In this document: in pieces, positions 14,277 through 26,911 of the stretch | Layout of the letters: each line of letters starts with the position of its first letter | Numbering within the stretch: position 1 is the first letter of the stretch | Assembly (NCBI GenBank): GCA_025526915.1 | Contig: JAHLKH010000035.1 | Span: forward strand, 117,358-181,357 | Length of the DNA stretch: 64,000 bases | Direction of reading: 5' to 3' | Source of the DNA: Entophlyctis helioformis | Lineage: Eukaryota > Chytridiomycota > Chytridiomycetes > Chytridiales > Chytriomycetaceae | The notes under the pieces: generated by a model | What the model saw: the letters and a program-made list of their open reading frames with translations, nothing else | The model's database searches: none | What the model was told of the DNA's origin: nothing | Program-made: the position numbers and the translations under genes

Positions 14277-17041
14277 TTACGCGCGGGTCTCGGCGCCGAG
14301 AGCCAGACCGACAAACGCGAGGATATCCGTGCCTTCTTCGATCTACAGTCGCCAGCCAGTTAGCTTGGTGAGTGGATACAGCGACTCGAAAACGCAGAAC
14401 AACAACGAGGCGGGACTTACACGCTGCTGGGTGGACTTGCCCGCACCGTGGCCGGCATCCGTCTCAATGCGGCCAAGAAGCGGCTTGGGGTTGTCCTTGA
14501 GGTGGTACTGGAGGGTGGCAAGGAACTTGTGCGAGTGAAGCGGCACACTATTGTAGGAGAGTCAGCGGGCCATGCAAAGCCATGCAAGCCAGAGACCACA
14601 ATGCTAGACAGCCACAAACTCACACGCGGTCGTCGTGGTCGCCCGTCGTGATCAGCACGGCAGGGTACGTCTTGCTGCCGTCCACGTTGTGGAGAGGCGA
14701 GTACTTGGTGAGCACCTCAAAGTCCTCGGCCTTGTCGGGGTTGCCATAGTCCGACGTCCACGCGGCACCAATCGTAAACTTGTGGAACCGGTACATGTCG
14801 AGCACACCGACGGCAGCAATGCCAGCGCCAAACAGCTCAGGCGCCTGGTTGATGCACGCTCCAACAAGGAGACCGCCGTTGGATCCGCCGTAGATGGCAA
14901 TCTTGCCCTTGCTCGTGTGGCCCGCGTCGATCAGATGGCGCGCCGCGTACTGGAAGTCGTCAAACACGTTCTGCTTGACGTTGCGACGGCCGCCGTGGTA
15001 CCACTTTTCGCCGTACTCGCCGCCGCCGCGGATGTTGGCGACAGCAACGATGCCGTCCTTGAAGTTTTGCACAAACGACAGGAACATGGGCGAGAAGCTG
15101 GGCATGACCGGGATGTTGAAGCCGCCGTAGCCGTAGAGGAGCACGGGCGAGTTGCCGTTCACGGGCGTGTTCTTGTGGCTGATCAGGTACATTGGCACGC
15201 GGGTGCCGTCCTTGCTGGTGAAGAACACCTGGCGCGTCTCAAAGTCGTCCGAGTTGAGGCCGGCCACCTCGTTCTTGCGGTAGACGGTCTGCGTGTTGGT
15301 GGTGAAATCGAAGCGGTTGATGGTGCCCGGGGTCAGGTACGACGTGTAGCTGTAGAACAGCTCGGTGTGCTTGCGGTCGCCAGAGAGCGTGGCGACGACC
15401 GAGCCTTCGGGGAGCGGCAGCTTGGCGGGCTCGGCGGGCAGGCCGGTGCGCAGATCGTACATGTACATGACGTGCTTGACGTCCTCGATGTACACAATGA
15501 CAAGCTTGTTGTCGTTGACGACGTTGGTGAGAGCCAGGACGCTCTTGGACTCGGGGATGACGTCCACAAAGCCCTTTTCGGGAGCAGCAAGATCGTACTT
15601 GACCACCTTGCGGTTCGGCGCGTCGAGCGTGGTCACGAACCAGAACAGAGTGCCGTCGTTGGCGATGTAGCGGTACTCGGCAACAAGCTTGTCACCACGG
15701 CCGTGAACTTGGGCAGGTTGGACGCCGAGACCTCGCCCGTGAGGGGAGCAACATGGATCATTCTCTCCGAGTTGGTGCCGGCGCCGACCGAGAGGACAAG
15801 GTACTTGCCGTCCTCGGTGACAGTCGTGCTGAACATGTGGTCGGGGTTCTCCTTGTCGGACCAGACCAAGGGATCGGTCTCCTGAGGGGTGCCGATCTTG
15901 TGGTAGTAGATCTGCGGAGGGGAGGGATGGTGTCAGCAGCAAGGCAGGGGGCAGGGAAGCTGGCGGATTGCGCATACCATGGGGTTCTTGTTGGCATCCG
16001 TCTCGGTGCCCTTCTTGTCGGCATCGGTGGCGGCCGGCTTGGCAAAGCGGTTGTAAAAGAAGCCCAGATCGTCGATGGTCCACGACATGCTCGAGAACTT
16101 GACCCACTCGAGTGGCTTGGACTCGAGCGACAGGGCGGCGTTGTCGGCGGTCTCGCGCACATGCACATCGACCCAGTCGGAGCCGCCCTTGGAGAGCGCA
16201 TAGGCAAAGTACTTGCCGCTCTCCGAGAACGAGTAGTTGCTGATGGATCTGTGAGGAGCGTGCGGATCGCCATCGGAGCGTCAGCAGCTGCCCACACCGG
16301 CGATGACGATGGGCGGCCACAAGGGGCACAGTTTGTCCGCACACAAGCACAGCACAGGCTCGGTCGGTCACAGGACCAAGCGGGCACAAGCACATGGCGC
16401 GTGACAGCGCAAGGCCACGTACACGGTGCCCTGTGATGACATGGTGTTGGGGTCGAGGAAGACCTTGCGCGGCGCATCGAGCGAGTCCATCTTGTACAGC
16501 ACCGACTGCGCCTGGAGGCCCGAGTTGTGGAAGAAGTAGTAGGCGTCACCGGCGCGCATCGGCGTGCCGTTCTTCTCGTAGTTGTTGAGCGCCGTGTACT
16601 TGGTCTTGATCGACTCGCGGGCGGCGGACTTGGCAATGAACGCCTGCGTCACCTTGTTCTGCGACTCGACAAAGGCCTTGGTCTCGGCCGAGTCGGGGTC
16701 CTCGAGCCAGCGGTACGGGTCCTAGACGGCGTGCGTGTGTATGTGTGTATGTGTGTGTATGTGTATGTGTGTATGTGTATGTGAGTAGCTGCTGGGCAGA
16801 TCTGCAGGCCAGGAGAACCAATCTGCCGAAGCGCAAGGACGCAGCTGGCAACGGCAACGGCAACGGCAGGCAGACAGGCAGCCATGCTTATGCAGGCGCA
16901 GGCGTGCACAGGCACATGGACAGGCAGGCAGGCAGGCGTGCAGGTAGAAGCAGGCAGGCAGGCACGTACGGGCACAGAGCGCCCGTGCAGGATGTCGACG
17001 TGGTCGCTGCGGCGCACGGCGGGATAGGCAAACGAAGACAT
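14277..17041 (-). CDS. PREP: Prolyl oligopeptidase (S9A family; one frame break)
   Basis: Cytosolic serine peptidase that cleaves short peptides after proline. Six exons: 17041-16970, 16721-16423, 16248-15978, 15911-14624, 14547-14421 and 14342-14277. Exon phases agree, and with one base added the product is 707 residues, essentially the family length of 710. The N-terminus MSSFAYPAVRR joins DPYRWLEDPDSAETKAFVES. The beta-propeller region follows, and the catalytic domain shows GGSNGGLL (Ser), TTGDHDDRVVPLHS (Asp) and DAGHGAGKST (His). Near 15694 the frame breaks between FTAVV and DKLVAEYRYIAND; one added base repairs it. The first intron is packed with GT, GTAT and CAGG repeats. With its triad intact the enzyme is likely active. 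Confidence 0.93.
16735..16965. repeat. Microsatellites in the first intron of the prolyl oligopeptidase gene
   Basis: Two tracts lie in one intron: a GTGTAT/GTGT-type tract at about 16735-16790 and a CAGG-type tract at about 16910-16965. Neither is coding. Confidence 0.8.
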
Positions 17042-17557
17042 GGCGCGGTGCAGTTGCTTGCTAGCGGAGGAAGCCCACCAGCGGCGGATGAACGCTGCTC
17101 GCAGATGATGATGCGCCATGTGCGCTCTTGTCGTTGTTGACGAAAACGGAGATCCGCGTCGACACTCGCCCACAGCGCTCGCTGCCATCGCGGGAGCGGC
17201 GTGCACACGCCGAGCGACATTGCGCTGTCTGCGCCATACGTGCAGCCCACCACGCGCGTGCCTCCAGACTTGGAGCGGCTGCGGTAGGCAGCATCGCACC
17301 GCATGCCATTGCTGTGGCGGCTCAAGGACGCCGTTTCTGTGCGATGCTGCGTGCTCTTCCTCGAGTGCATTCGCTGCTGGACTCGGCGTTATCAGAGTGG
17401 CTTGATGATAGCGTGCACAGCTACTAGTCTGGCTGCTCTGCTTGGCAGATCCGTACGGCGTTGATCACTGGCAGGAACGCCACTGGCACGAACACTGCTG
17501 AGTCGAGCTCCGTCTTCAGGCGGTGCTTCCCAAAACGTTGTCGACGATCTCGCGCGG
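17042..17557. other. Divergent intergenic region
   Basis: 516 bp lie between the start codons of prolyl oligopeptidase (minus) and the PTAR1-like gene (plus). No coding segment or RNA gene is seen; it probably holds both promoters. No clear TATA box was found. Confidence 0.5.
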
Positions 17558-18836
17558 ATGGCGCTGTTTGAGACGCTGGCCAGGCTGCGTGCCAACGAGG
17601 CCGTCGAGTGCGTGCGTGGGTGCATGCCCCGTGCTGCTGGCCAGCTTGCCGACAACTGCCTGCTGACCACGGCCCGGCTCACAGCGGCGACCTGGGCTTT
17701 GTTCTAGGCGGCCATCCGCCTGAACAGCAGCCGTACGCTCCGTTCATCCTGCAGCAAGGCCACCTCGGCGTGCCTGTTGCCGTGCTCAAGGATCTGTACA
17801 AGAGCGCCTGGCTGCAGCATGCCCAGTGCAGGCTGGCGGCAGACGCACACGGCAGCGACAACGCCCGCCTGCTGGACGCAACGTCGGCCGCGCTCGTGCT
17901 CGTGAACCCAGAGTGCTACACCGCGTGGAACACTCGGAAGCAGCTCGTCGACGCGGGGCTTGTGAGCGCCGTGTCCGAGATGCGCTTCACCCGGCTGCTG
18001 CTCACCAAGCATGTCAAGTCGTCCATCCTCTGGTCGCACCGGTACGCCTGCCCCATCGCCCACGCATGCGTCTGCCGTGCACTCGCACACTGACTCGCGT
18101 GTTCCATCACAGGCTGTGGGTGCGATCGCGGCTGGACAGCAGCACGGTTGCAGCCGAGGGCGCGCTTGACACGGACAACGTCTGTGCGCGCGTGCCGCCG
18201 ATACGTACAAACGCAACTACCCTGCATGGACGTACCGCATCAGGATCACCGATCCGCTCGATATTGCCCTGTGAGTCTCGTCATCCCTTCATCGCCATCT
18301 TTCGGGAACTGACCCAAGGTGTGCGTGGGCAGGTGCAAGCGCAACTGGACAATACGCTGGCATGGTGCAAGGCGCACGTGTCCGACTACACAGGATGGAA
18401 TTTCCGTCACTGGCTGCTCACTCAGCTGCATCTGCATCACGGAACCGCTGCCCATTCGCCGCTGGTGGCCGAGATCAACCTGTGCCACACGCTCATCGAG
18501 GCGTACGACGGCCACGAGTCGCTGTGGTACCATCTGCGGTCTCTGTCGCGGCTAGCGTGTCTTGTATGGCCGAGCCAGTGGATCCGTTCGTCTGCAGACA
18601 CTGCAAGTGCCTACTCGATCGCAGGGGACAGGATACCGTCTGCAGCGTCACAAGACGCGTTTGCACAGCGGATAATGGCAGCCAAGCCAGCGTCAGGCCT
18701 GGACAGAGAGTTTGCGCTAGTGTACAGACATTTGATAGCCAAAGAGGCTGGCGATGGCATCCCAGAAGCCACCAAGCGTGCAATCGCTGATCTCGTCCGT
18801 CAAGACATGCCCGGCAAGCAGTATCTACTGCAATAA
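17558..18836 (+). CDS. PTAR1: Protein prenyltransferase alpha-subunit repeat protein, PTAR1-like
   Basis: Resembles PTAR1, the alpha subunit of geranylgeranyltransferase III, which modifies proteins such as Ykt6 together with a RabGGTase beta subunit. Exons are about 17558-17607, 17685-18041, 18113-18270 and 18333-18836, some 356 residues. Prenyltransferase-alpha repeats are visible: VLVNPECYTAWNTRKQLV, LLLTKHVKSSILWSHRLWV, KRNYPAWTYRIRI and HVSDYTGWNFRHWLLTQLH. The third exon needs one extra base near 18200 to go from LDTDNVCAR to YKRNYPAWTY. The junction from exon 3 to exon 4 is also one base out of phase, so a second lost base is likely. The stop codon sits inside AATAAA. The split from farnesyltransferase and RabGGTase alpha rests on overall pattern only. 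Confidence 0.8.
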
Positions 18837-18837
18837 A
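18832..18837 (+). terminator. Polyadenylation signal overlapping a stop codon
   Basis: The last codons CTG CAA TAA A place the stop of the PTAR1-like gene within AATAAA. The convergent condensin gene ends 57 bases later. Confidence 0.75.
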
Positions 18838-18892
18838 CAGCAGACGCATCCAAAACATACGGATTCATTGTCGTCAAAAAAGAAATAGGTAA

Positions 18893-21800
18893 TCAGTCAT
18901 CGTCCGAGACTGCAGCCGCGCCACGACGAGCACCGCGACGCCCAGACGACCGCAATCCGGCACCAGCGCTCGCAGCAGCAGCAGCAGCAGTCACAAGACC
19001 GCCAACAGCACCGCGCGTCTTTGATCCACGGCCCGATCCAAGCCCCGGCAGTCCACTCGCGCCATCAAGCGACAACCGCAGCTTGCGTCCACCAGACCGT
19101 CCCTTGCTCGACGGCACCGTTTCCTCGATCCTGTGTGCATCACTGATCTCATCGTCATCATTGTCGTCTTCATCGCCATCATCCGAGTCCGAATCCTTGG
19201 ACGCCTTGGCAGGGCTGCTGGACGACTCGCCATCGTCATCGTCATCGTCGTCCTCCTCGACAACGGCGCGTTTCTTGCGGGACTGCTTGGCCGCCTTGAC
19301 CGCCTTGACGGGCCTGCCGCGAGAGCCCGGCGTGGCCATGGCGGCAGTACGGTCCTGGCCACCGCGACGTTCGCGTGAAGAAAAGGCAGTGGCCGCAGTG
19401 CTTGTAATGATTTCATCCGCCTGCTCAGAAACCTCGTCGTTGTCCTGAGGCTCGGCCTGTGTCTCGCCGGCATCGACATCCATCTCATCGTCCTGATCGG
19501 CGTCGCCGTCCTGATCCTCCGCCTCGACTTTCACACGCTCAGCAGGAGCAGCGCGTTTCTTGATCTTGCTCACAAGCAGCGCACGGCCGCTCTTGCCGCT
19601 GCCGCTGCCGCTGCCGTCGCCCGTAGCGCCACTCTCGTGTCGACGCTGGTCGGCGCCAGCAAGCATGGCAGCCTCGTGGTTCTCGACACACGTTGCGTGC
19701 AGCTGCTCAAGGACTTTCTCAAACTCGTCGGCGGCCAGCTTGAGATCCGGCTTGTTTGGCACTTTTTTGACCTGTCCTCTCGATGCTGGTCAGTCCATCT
19801 GTCAAAGACATCCACCGCAAGCGCAACAGCCACACCTTTTTGATAATCTCGGTCAGGTACTTGTACACCTTCTCCGCATGCAGCTTGTCCTGGTAGAACG
19901 GCAGATGGTCCACGAGTTTCTTGAAGCTCTTGTCCGTGCTAAAGGAGAGCAGCGAAAGGCAGTACGCGATATCCTGCCACTGGCGCTCCGTGTCGGCGTT
20001 TCGGAACCGCACGCACAGCTTCTCGATGATGTTTTCCGACTGCTTCTCCTGCTCGTCCGCCCCCCATCCATCACCGTGTCAGTAGCAGCACACGGCCAAG
20101 AGGCAAGGCAGATCCTCCCGCACTTGTCACATACCTTTTTGATAAACTCAAACAGGAACCGCATGATGCTTCGGTACGTGTCTTCGTCGACCGACGACGA
20201 CAGGTTGGAGATCATGTCGGGCAGGTTGTTGTAGATGGCATTGTCCTTGGTCGACAGCTCGGTGAAAAACAGTCTCGCAAGGTCGCTGATCCGAACGTCT
20301 GGGTCTTCCAGACACTTGGCCATTTCGGCAATCTGGCCCTTGACCTTGACCATGCCGTTGAGAATCAGGAACGTCAGCACCATGAGCGTGTTCTTCTTGA
20401 CCGTCGGGTCCGCATCCGAGAGCCGGTTGTACAGATGCGATATGTGCGGATCAATGAGAGCGTTGAAGGAGATGGTCATGTCGCCGAGACCGATGATGGT
20501 GTTGCTGCGGATGATGGGGTCGTTGCTGCGCTCGAGAACGGCAAACAGGAGCGGCAGGTGCGACTCGCAGAACTGCGTGCTGACACACATGAACTTGCAG
20601 AGGGCAAGCGTCGCCATGATCTGCAGGAGCGGGTCGGGGAAGGAGCGGTTGTGCATGCAGATGTGTGCAATCAGAGGCCCAAAGCGACCAAGCAGGGATC
20701 TCTCGCTGAACAGCAGCTCGCGTTCACGGACAGCAAGCATGCGCTCAGCAAACTCGTCCTCGATGCTGCCCGTGACCTGCTCCAGATCGCCACTGCCACC
20801 TGCCGCTGCCGCTGCCGAATCCTGGCCCGCTTTGCCACCCTTGCCCGTTGCAGCTGCAGAGTCCTTGATCTTGTTGGCCGCCTCTTGCACGTACCGCCGG
20901 CGTTTCCACTCGGCCTCCATGACCTCCAAGTGCACAATCTGCTTGATGGCCACGTGTCCGACCAGAAAACACAGCTGCGCAAGCTTGAATGTGTTGCTAG
21001 GCACAGATGCGTCATGCGGTGGTGTCGCTGGCCCGTCCTGCACTTGAAGCCTGGCAGACATGCTGTCTGACAGATTGTCCATGCCGTCTGCATCTGCATC
21101 GGTACTCATGGCTGCCGCTGTGTCTGCTGCCATTGCATTTGCATCGCCGTTGGACGAGTCTGGGCCATCACGGCTGGTGGCAAAGACACGTGCAGCAAGC
21201 TGCTTGACGAGATTGCCGCAGATGACGTCGGGATGCTCGGCCAGTGCATAGATGGTGTTTAGCGCCTGCTCACAGAAACCAAACCACTCGACCGACTTGG
21301 TCGGGTGCAGGATGAGAAACGCCAGCCGCTCAAACATGGCGTGGTTCATCGGAAGACGCGTGAACCGCTGCGCCAGCGAGCCTGCACAGCCTCTGTCAGC
21401 ATCCGTCGCCTCGTCTGTCGAAGCAGCAGGCGAGCCCTACCCTTTTCGCGCTTGGCTGCAGCTGCATGCTGGAGCGTCATGCACGTGTGCCGGGCGATGG
21501 AGAGATTGACCTGGCCAGCATGACCGCCGTTGATGTTGACAAGTCCGTATCGCGCCAGGCGGTCAATGTTCTGCAGCAGAACCTCCTTTCGCGACTTGCC
21601 AATCATGCCGAGTACGATGAGTGCACCCTGCCGTTTGAGCACAGGCACATCCGCCCTGCGCGACGCTGTGTTGCAAAGCACGGCCGGTCAGCCACACGAA
21701 CGCACCGCGAGCCAGACACTAGCAAGGCTTACTGAACATGGCCCACAGCACATCAACGGCCGCCATGTTGAGCCGGCTGGCCTGCGCCATCGTCGACACA

Positions 21801-24508
21801 AGCTGCTCAAGCGACGTCAATTCGGCAGGTTCATGCGCTGCGTAAGAGCAACCAGGTTCTCTGCAATGACTTCCTCGACTGGCCGCGGTCCCTCTGGCGG
21901 ATCCAGAAACAGAGACTCGTAGCACCGAATGAGGTGCTCTCGGATGCTGCCGGCCTCGTTGTCCGTCGTGTCCTTGTCCCAGATCTTGTGGACCATGCGG
22001 CGACGCCCTCCCACGACGACTCCATCTCAAAGCGGAACGCAACCACAAAGAACCGCATTGCCTCGATGGCCTCGCTCTTGACGCTCGACGTCAGGAGATC
22101 GCACAGCAGCGGAACGGCGTGGTGCTCGATCTGCTCAATGAAGCCAAGACCGTCGTGGTAGTACTTGAGAAGCACGCGGAGACGTTGCAGCTCCACATCG
22201 TTGATCTGGAGAGGGTCGACTGCGGCTGGATCTGCCTGCGATCGAGCCGCTGTCTCGGCCTCGGCCTCATCCAGATCCATGACTCGCGCTGTCTCCTCCT
22301 CGTCACCGTTGTCGTTGTCGTTGTTGTCCTTTTTGTTACCGCTACTTTCTGCCTCTTGCGTGTCTTGTTCCTGCGACCCATCCAGCTTGTCCGCCATGCC
22401 CATCTCAGCCAACAAGACTTCCATGATCTCTGCCGGATACTTGTTCTGCAAGCAGCACATACATGGCATCAGAACGATTGCGCTTGCAGCAATGCAGCTC
22501 ACTCACTTGCTTACCTGAATAACCTCCATCAGATTGGCTTTGCGCGTCTCAAAGTACAGACGCGACAGTCGGCCCTGGTCCTCCTCATAGCAATGAAAGG
22601 CGACGTCTCGACAAACTTGGCTACAAGCTTGACTGCATTCTTGCGCACAATACTGGCCTTGTCACGCATGCGATCGATGGCCACATCACAAGATGCTGCC
22701 GAGTGTCGAGCGGAATGTCTGTCACTGCTGGTGCATCGGGCGGCGGCTATGTACACAGACGTTAACGTCTGGTGGCCTCGAGAGTGTCGGCAATGAACAT
22801 GGCAAGACTTACTCGCTCAGACGTGCAATCACTTGCAGGACCTTGGACCGCACGTAGTGGTTGACATCGCGGAACCGCTGGATAAGAATGTCATAGTAGC
22901 TGTGCAGCGACTTGGCTGCATTCTCAGACACATCGTTGACGAGGTGCAGATGGATGAGGTTGCCAATGGCCTCGATCATGGCGCATCGGATCGTGTACGA
23001 CTGGATATCCCCAACGGCAATCCGAATGAGTGGCTGGTGCGAATGAAAGTGGCAACAACGGAAAACAGCCCATACCTCAGAGTCAAACTGGGACTGCAGA
23101 CACGCCATGGACTTGATGAGCTCTTTGGGGCGGATCTCGGAGAAACGCACAAGCAGACGCGCTGTGATCTTGGCAGCCTTGAGGTCCTTGTCGGTAAAGT
23201 GACGCTCTGCAAGGCACTGAGAATGCTGTCAGACCTCTCCACTCCATGTCCAGCCATCACAAAGAGTCGACGTACTTGAGCACAGCCTCGACAAAGGCGC
23301 GTTGTCGTGCGAGACGATGAGCGAGTTGAGGAGATCGGCAACAAAGTCTGCAAGATGATCTTCGCGCAGATAGTCATGGATGCGCGACTGGACACCGCCA
23401 GTCTTGGTTGGGCTGTCGTACTTTGTGGCGATCGTGCCAAGAGTCTCGATGATGGCAGACGCAGTGTGCTCCTTCTTGGGCACATCAACGTCCTCGAGCA
23501 TCAGACTGACAGACTTGCAGATGAGGCTGTCGCATGAAGCAGACGCACAAGTCAGTCCCTGCATGTTTTCACGTCCAGCCAGCTCGCAAGACACGACGAA
23601 CCCCATCACGGCATCGCGCTCAGACGATGCAAGTATCAGCCGATCAAGCTGCAGAGCCACCAGCATCTCAAACCGCGTCGCAATGCGCTCTCGCTGCGGC
23701 GGCCATTCCCAAACATCGTCGGCACTGGCCGACAAGGGCGACTTTTGCTTGCCCTGTCGCAGCACTTGGTTAGCCGGGCACTATGCATGTCGCGATCACA
23801 GCCACAGGCACCGCGCACCTTGGCTTTGGGTGCCTTGGGAGGAGCGCCGGCACGCACGGCCTTCCATCGCGCCTCTGCCTTTTCGACGATGCAGGCGCTC
23901 AGGAAGACGTACATCTCGGACAGCACACGGTTGGTCTCAAAGTTGTACTGGGCGTTGTCGTCCAAGTCCTTCTTGATGTTGTTGGTCGTCTCCTCGAAGG
24001 CTGCACAGCGGTCAGGGACGCAGGCCATGCGACAGGCGTGTGCATGCAAGCGACGTACCCGATGCGACGATATCCACCAGCTTGTCGGCCAGGCCGAGCG
24101 GAAGGTCGTCAAAGTACCTGCAGATGGACGTTGGCGCATCAGCCGTCGACAGCCGAGGCACGGCAGGGCACGACAAGGCAGCACTCGGCACGACGAGGCA
24201 CGACAAGGCACGACAAGGCAAGCCAGCAAGACCCACTTGATGAAGCTCTTGCAGGTGTCCATGGTGCGCGGGTTGAGCAGAAGGCTCGGGTCTTCCTGCA
24301 GGCTTGCCACAAGGTCTGCCGCCGCAGAGTGTCAGCCGCAGAGCCTCCCACAGGCGCAGGCACAGGCACAGGCACGCTCAGGCACACCGTCCAAGAACCG
24401 CTCCGTCTCGGCCCTGTCGTAGTCGCGCAGCAGCAGCTCGTTGTCGACGGCCTGCGACGGGTCCTGGAACCCCAGAATCTCCTCGTGCAGCACAAAGTGG
24501 ACCACCAT
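18893..24508 (-). CDS. cnd1: Condensin complex subunit 1 (Cnd1/NCAPD2/Ycs4), multi-exon with frame breaks
   Basis: HEAT-repeat subunit of condensin that binds the SMC2-SMC4 ring and compacts chromosomes in mitosis. It starts MVVHFVLHEEILGFQDP. Resolved exons are 24508-24388, 24315-24237, 24117-24059, 24000-23819 and one beginning at 23753, with many more downstream. Family landmarks are ETNRVLSEMYVFLSACIVEK, IRCAMIEAIGNLIHLHLVND, LTSSVKSEAIEAMRFFVVAF, RSNTIIGLGDMTISFNALID, KNTLMVLTFLILNGMVKVKG and AIYNNLPDMISNLSS. The C-terminal tail is acidic and Ser-rich, followed by Gly/Arg. Single lost bases are inferred near 23297, 22600, 22015 and 21824. Each switches to a frame that continues the homology, for example NLPELTSLEQLVSTMAQ. 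One intron holds GGCACGACAA repeats near 24150-24235. An in-frame segment near 23530-23600 may be an unresolved intron. Confidence 0.9.
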
Positions 24509-24677
24509 GCTGCCTGTCGCCTGTCGCTGTCCGCCTGTCGCTGTGTGTGCTCGCGGGCTCGTTCGGATCTTGGCTGATCTCGCGCTGCTGGTGCAACCCG
24601 ACACGCTCGTCCGAAAAGCATCGCGACGAGAAGCGGCACAGACGTCCACAGGCATTCGGCTGGCAACCACGCCGTGC

Positions 24678-24683
24678 TTTATT
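24678..24683 (-). terminator. Polyadenylation signal overlapping a stop codon
   Basis: The minus strand reads TCT TAA TAA AGC at the end of the PAAT-like gene, so AATAAA overlaps the TAA stop at 24684-24682. Confidence 0.7.
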
Positions 24684-25864
24684 AAGACGAGGACGGCGGC
24701 GGCGGCAGTCTGCTCTGCGCACTGCCTGCGAGCATGCCCACAATGTACTGCATGCACGCCTCGATCCGCTGCATGCGCGAGTCCAGCCGCTCGGCCAGAT
24801 CGTCGACTTTGCGCTCAATCGTCCTGAGCGACTCGACGGCCGCATCCGATCCCAGCGCGCCTGTGGTGGCAGCGGCTGCTGCTGCAGATTGGTGGCCCGC
24901 AGGCTTGGCTTCCACGGCTGCCTGGATCGCCGCCCGCAGCGACTGTATTTGGTCAGGCATGCCGCCCACGGTCTCAAGCGTCAGGCTCTGGATCAGCGCT
25001 TGGATCGTCTGCGCGCTTGGCTGGTCTGTGCCTCCTGCTTGGTTCACTGCTGGTGCGGCTGCAGTCGCTTTGGATACTGGCTTTGGCTCGGGCTGTCCCG
25101 GAACAGGCACGAGCCGGCCGGCAACCACGATGCTTGCAACGTAGACTTGGTTCGGGACCATGCGCGACAGCAACTGTCAATGGCATGGCAACATGCGATC
25201 AGCGCACGCAAGCGACGGCAGAGCGCGACGGACACAGACGTGGCTTGCCTTGATGGTGCAAGACGAAACGGGGACTCGGTCGACCGGATCAAGCTCGAGC
25301 GTCGACAGAAACCACGTCTCGGGCAGGTCGCCGTGCCCTTCGTCGCCGTCGTCAGATCTGTCTGCCAGTCAGCATCGCTGCCTTGTGCAGGCGCCGTGCA
25401 TGCCCGCACGCCGACGTACATGGGGTCTGCCCGGCTCGTCTGCACGTAGTTGCCGTCCATGTAGATTTCCTGCGTGCGGGACGACGACTGCAGCAGCTGC
25501 ATGTTGAACACCTCGCACGGACGCACAAAGTGCAGCGTGAGCGCCAGCTCGCCCTCGGCCTGGTGCCCCCCGTCCCGGATGCCGGCTGCGGGTGGCTCAG
25601 CGCATTCAACACAACAGGCGCCGATGTTCGCAGCGGCTGGTCGTCGTTGTCGTCGCTGTGTGTCGAGCCGTGGGTGCTGGCGGCGTTGCCGGCGTACTGT
25701 GCGCCAAGGTGCTCTGCGGGAACGACATCCTCCGTCAGCACCGTGCGCAGGTCGGCCGGAGTTGCTGCTGCCTGTCTGTCGGTCTTGCTGTTGCTGCCGC
25801 TGCTCGTTGCCGACCATCCAGCGCCAACGGTCACAGACGCCACCAAACGCGCGACGCTTGCCAT
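24682..25864 (-). CDS. PAAT/C10orf88-like protein (tentative; one frame break, one GC-AG intron)
   Basis: Exons are 25864-25420, 25357-25249 and 25173-24682. With one base added the lengths fit exactly 348 residues. The pattern resembles animal PAAT (C10orf88), a protein reported to associate with mitochondrial ABC transporters: RTQEIYMDGNYVQTSRADP, then VSSCTIK joined to LLSRMVPNQVYVASIVVAG, then a Ser/Ala linker and a C-terminal helix ERKVDDLAERLDSRMQRIEA. The second intron begins with GCAAG rather than GT and ends in GACAG. The frame break falls in a run of six C at 25566-25571, where ASGTGG passes into HQAEGELALTLHFVRP. The family assignment is from memory of the motif order and is moderate at best. 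Confidence 0.6.
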
Positions 25865-25959
25865 CGTGTCCACCGGTTGTCCAGACGCGAGTCAACCTTG
25901 GCGACGATGACTGAAGGGTGCGTCTGGTGGACAGATGTGGAGAGCCGCAGCCACAACCT

Positions 25960-26890
25960 GTCGCGACACTGACCTGCTGTTCAGTTGGAACGACCTGGCA
26001 ACAGCCATCTCCGAGATGAATGGACGCAAGGCATCTGACGACGGCATCCCTGCGTCGTTCTACAAGGCCGTTGGATGCAAAGATCCCGCCGGAGCTCCAG
26101 CGCCAGCGATAGGCAGCAGCCGGCATCTCGGGAGCAGCACAGGGGCTGATGCGTGTGTGCAACACCATCTTCGAGGACGCAGTCATTCCAAAGGCCTGGC
26201 AGTCGGCGTCCATTGTCTCGCTGCCAAAGAAGGGTCAAACCACCGTGGTATCTCGCTGATCAATGTCGGCCTGAAAGTGCTGTGCAAAGCAGTGCACATG
26301 CGGCTCAACACATTCGTTGAAGCTGATAACCTCATAACGCACGAGCAAGCTGGCTTCCGTCGCGGTGAGGAGGCGGTGGCGCAGGTCTGCGCTCTCGTCG
26401 ACATTATCCAGCGGCGGCGTGCACGCCAACTGCCCACACATGCAGCATTCATTGACATCAAGAAGGCATTCGACACAGTGCCAATCGGCGCGCTGCTGTG
26501 GAAGCTGCTCAAGATGGGCATCCCGCCACGCACGTACGAGTTCCTCAAGGCACTCTACACGTCATCCACTGCATGTGCACGATCAGGCAATGTGCTCTCT
26601 TAGCCGTTCAGCGTCAGACAAGGCGTCCGCCAAGGCTGCCCGCTGTCTGGCCTCTTGCCCAAGCTGTTCCCCAACAACATACTCGATGGCATCCCCAAGA
26701 TCAGCCATCCCAGCCGTGGCCGACGGTCATGGCGTCTGTGGACTGATCCTTGCAGACGATGTGGTCATTCTCGCAGAGTCGCATGCAGCATTGGCAGCCG
26801 CTGTGCAAGTCGTGGCGGCATGGGCGGACAAGTGGCAGGTGGCGTTTGGTGTCGACAAGTGCGGCATCATGGCGTTTTTCATTCCAACTG
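25960..26890 (+). pseudogene. Non-LTR (LINE-type) retrotransposon reverse transcriptase fragment
   Basis: A decayed piece of a LINE-like reverse transcriptase. In order, shifting frame, one reads SWNDLATAISEMNGRKASDD, then IPKAWQSASIVSLPKKG, NHRGISLINVGLKVLCKAVH, AFIDIKKAFDTVP (motif A, catalytic Asp; about 26449-26480), RQGVRQGCPLSGLL (motif B; about 26611-26655) and GLILADDVVILAES (motif C; about 26740-26772), followed by ADKWQVAFGVDKCGIM. A TAG at 26601-26603 and at least two frame changes break it. There is no endonuclease domain and no poly(A) tail. It stops within about 20 bp of the stop codon of the ankyrin gene on the opposite strand. The breaks are not all the one-base type seen elsewhere, so this copy is probably truly dead. 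Confidence 0.85.
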
Positions 26891-26911
26891 CGAGTCTTGG
26901 CCATCCATTCA

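Noticed and set aside
14635..15885. Plus-strand open frame (416 codons) within the prolyl oligopeptidase gene
   Set aside because: Lies opposite the catalytic exon, whose homology is unambiguous. The plus-strand translation is low-complexity Val/Arg/Gly.
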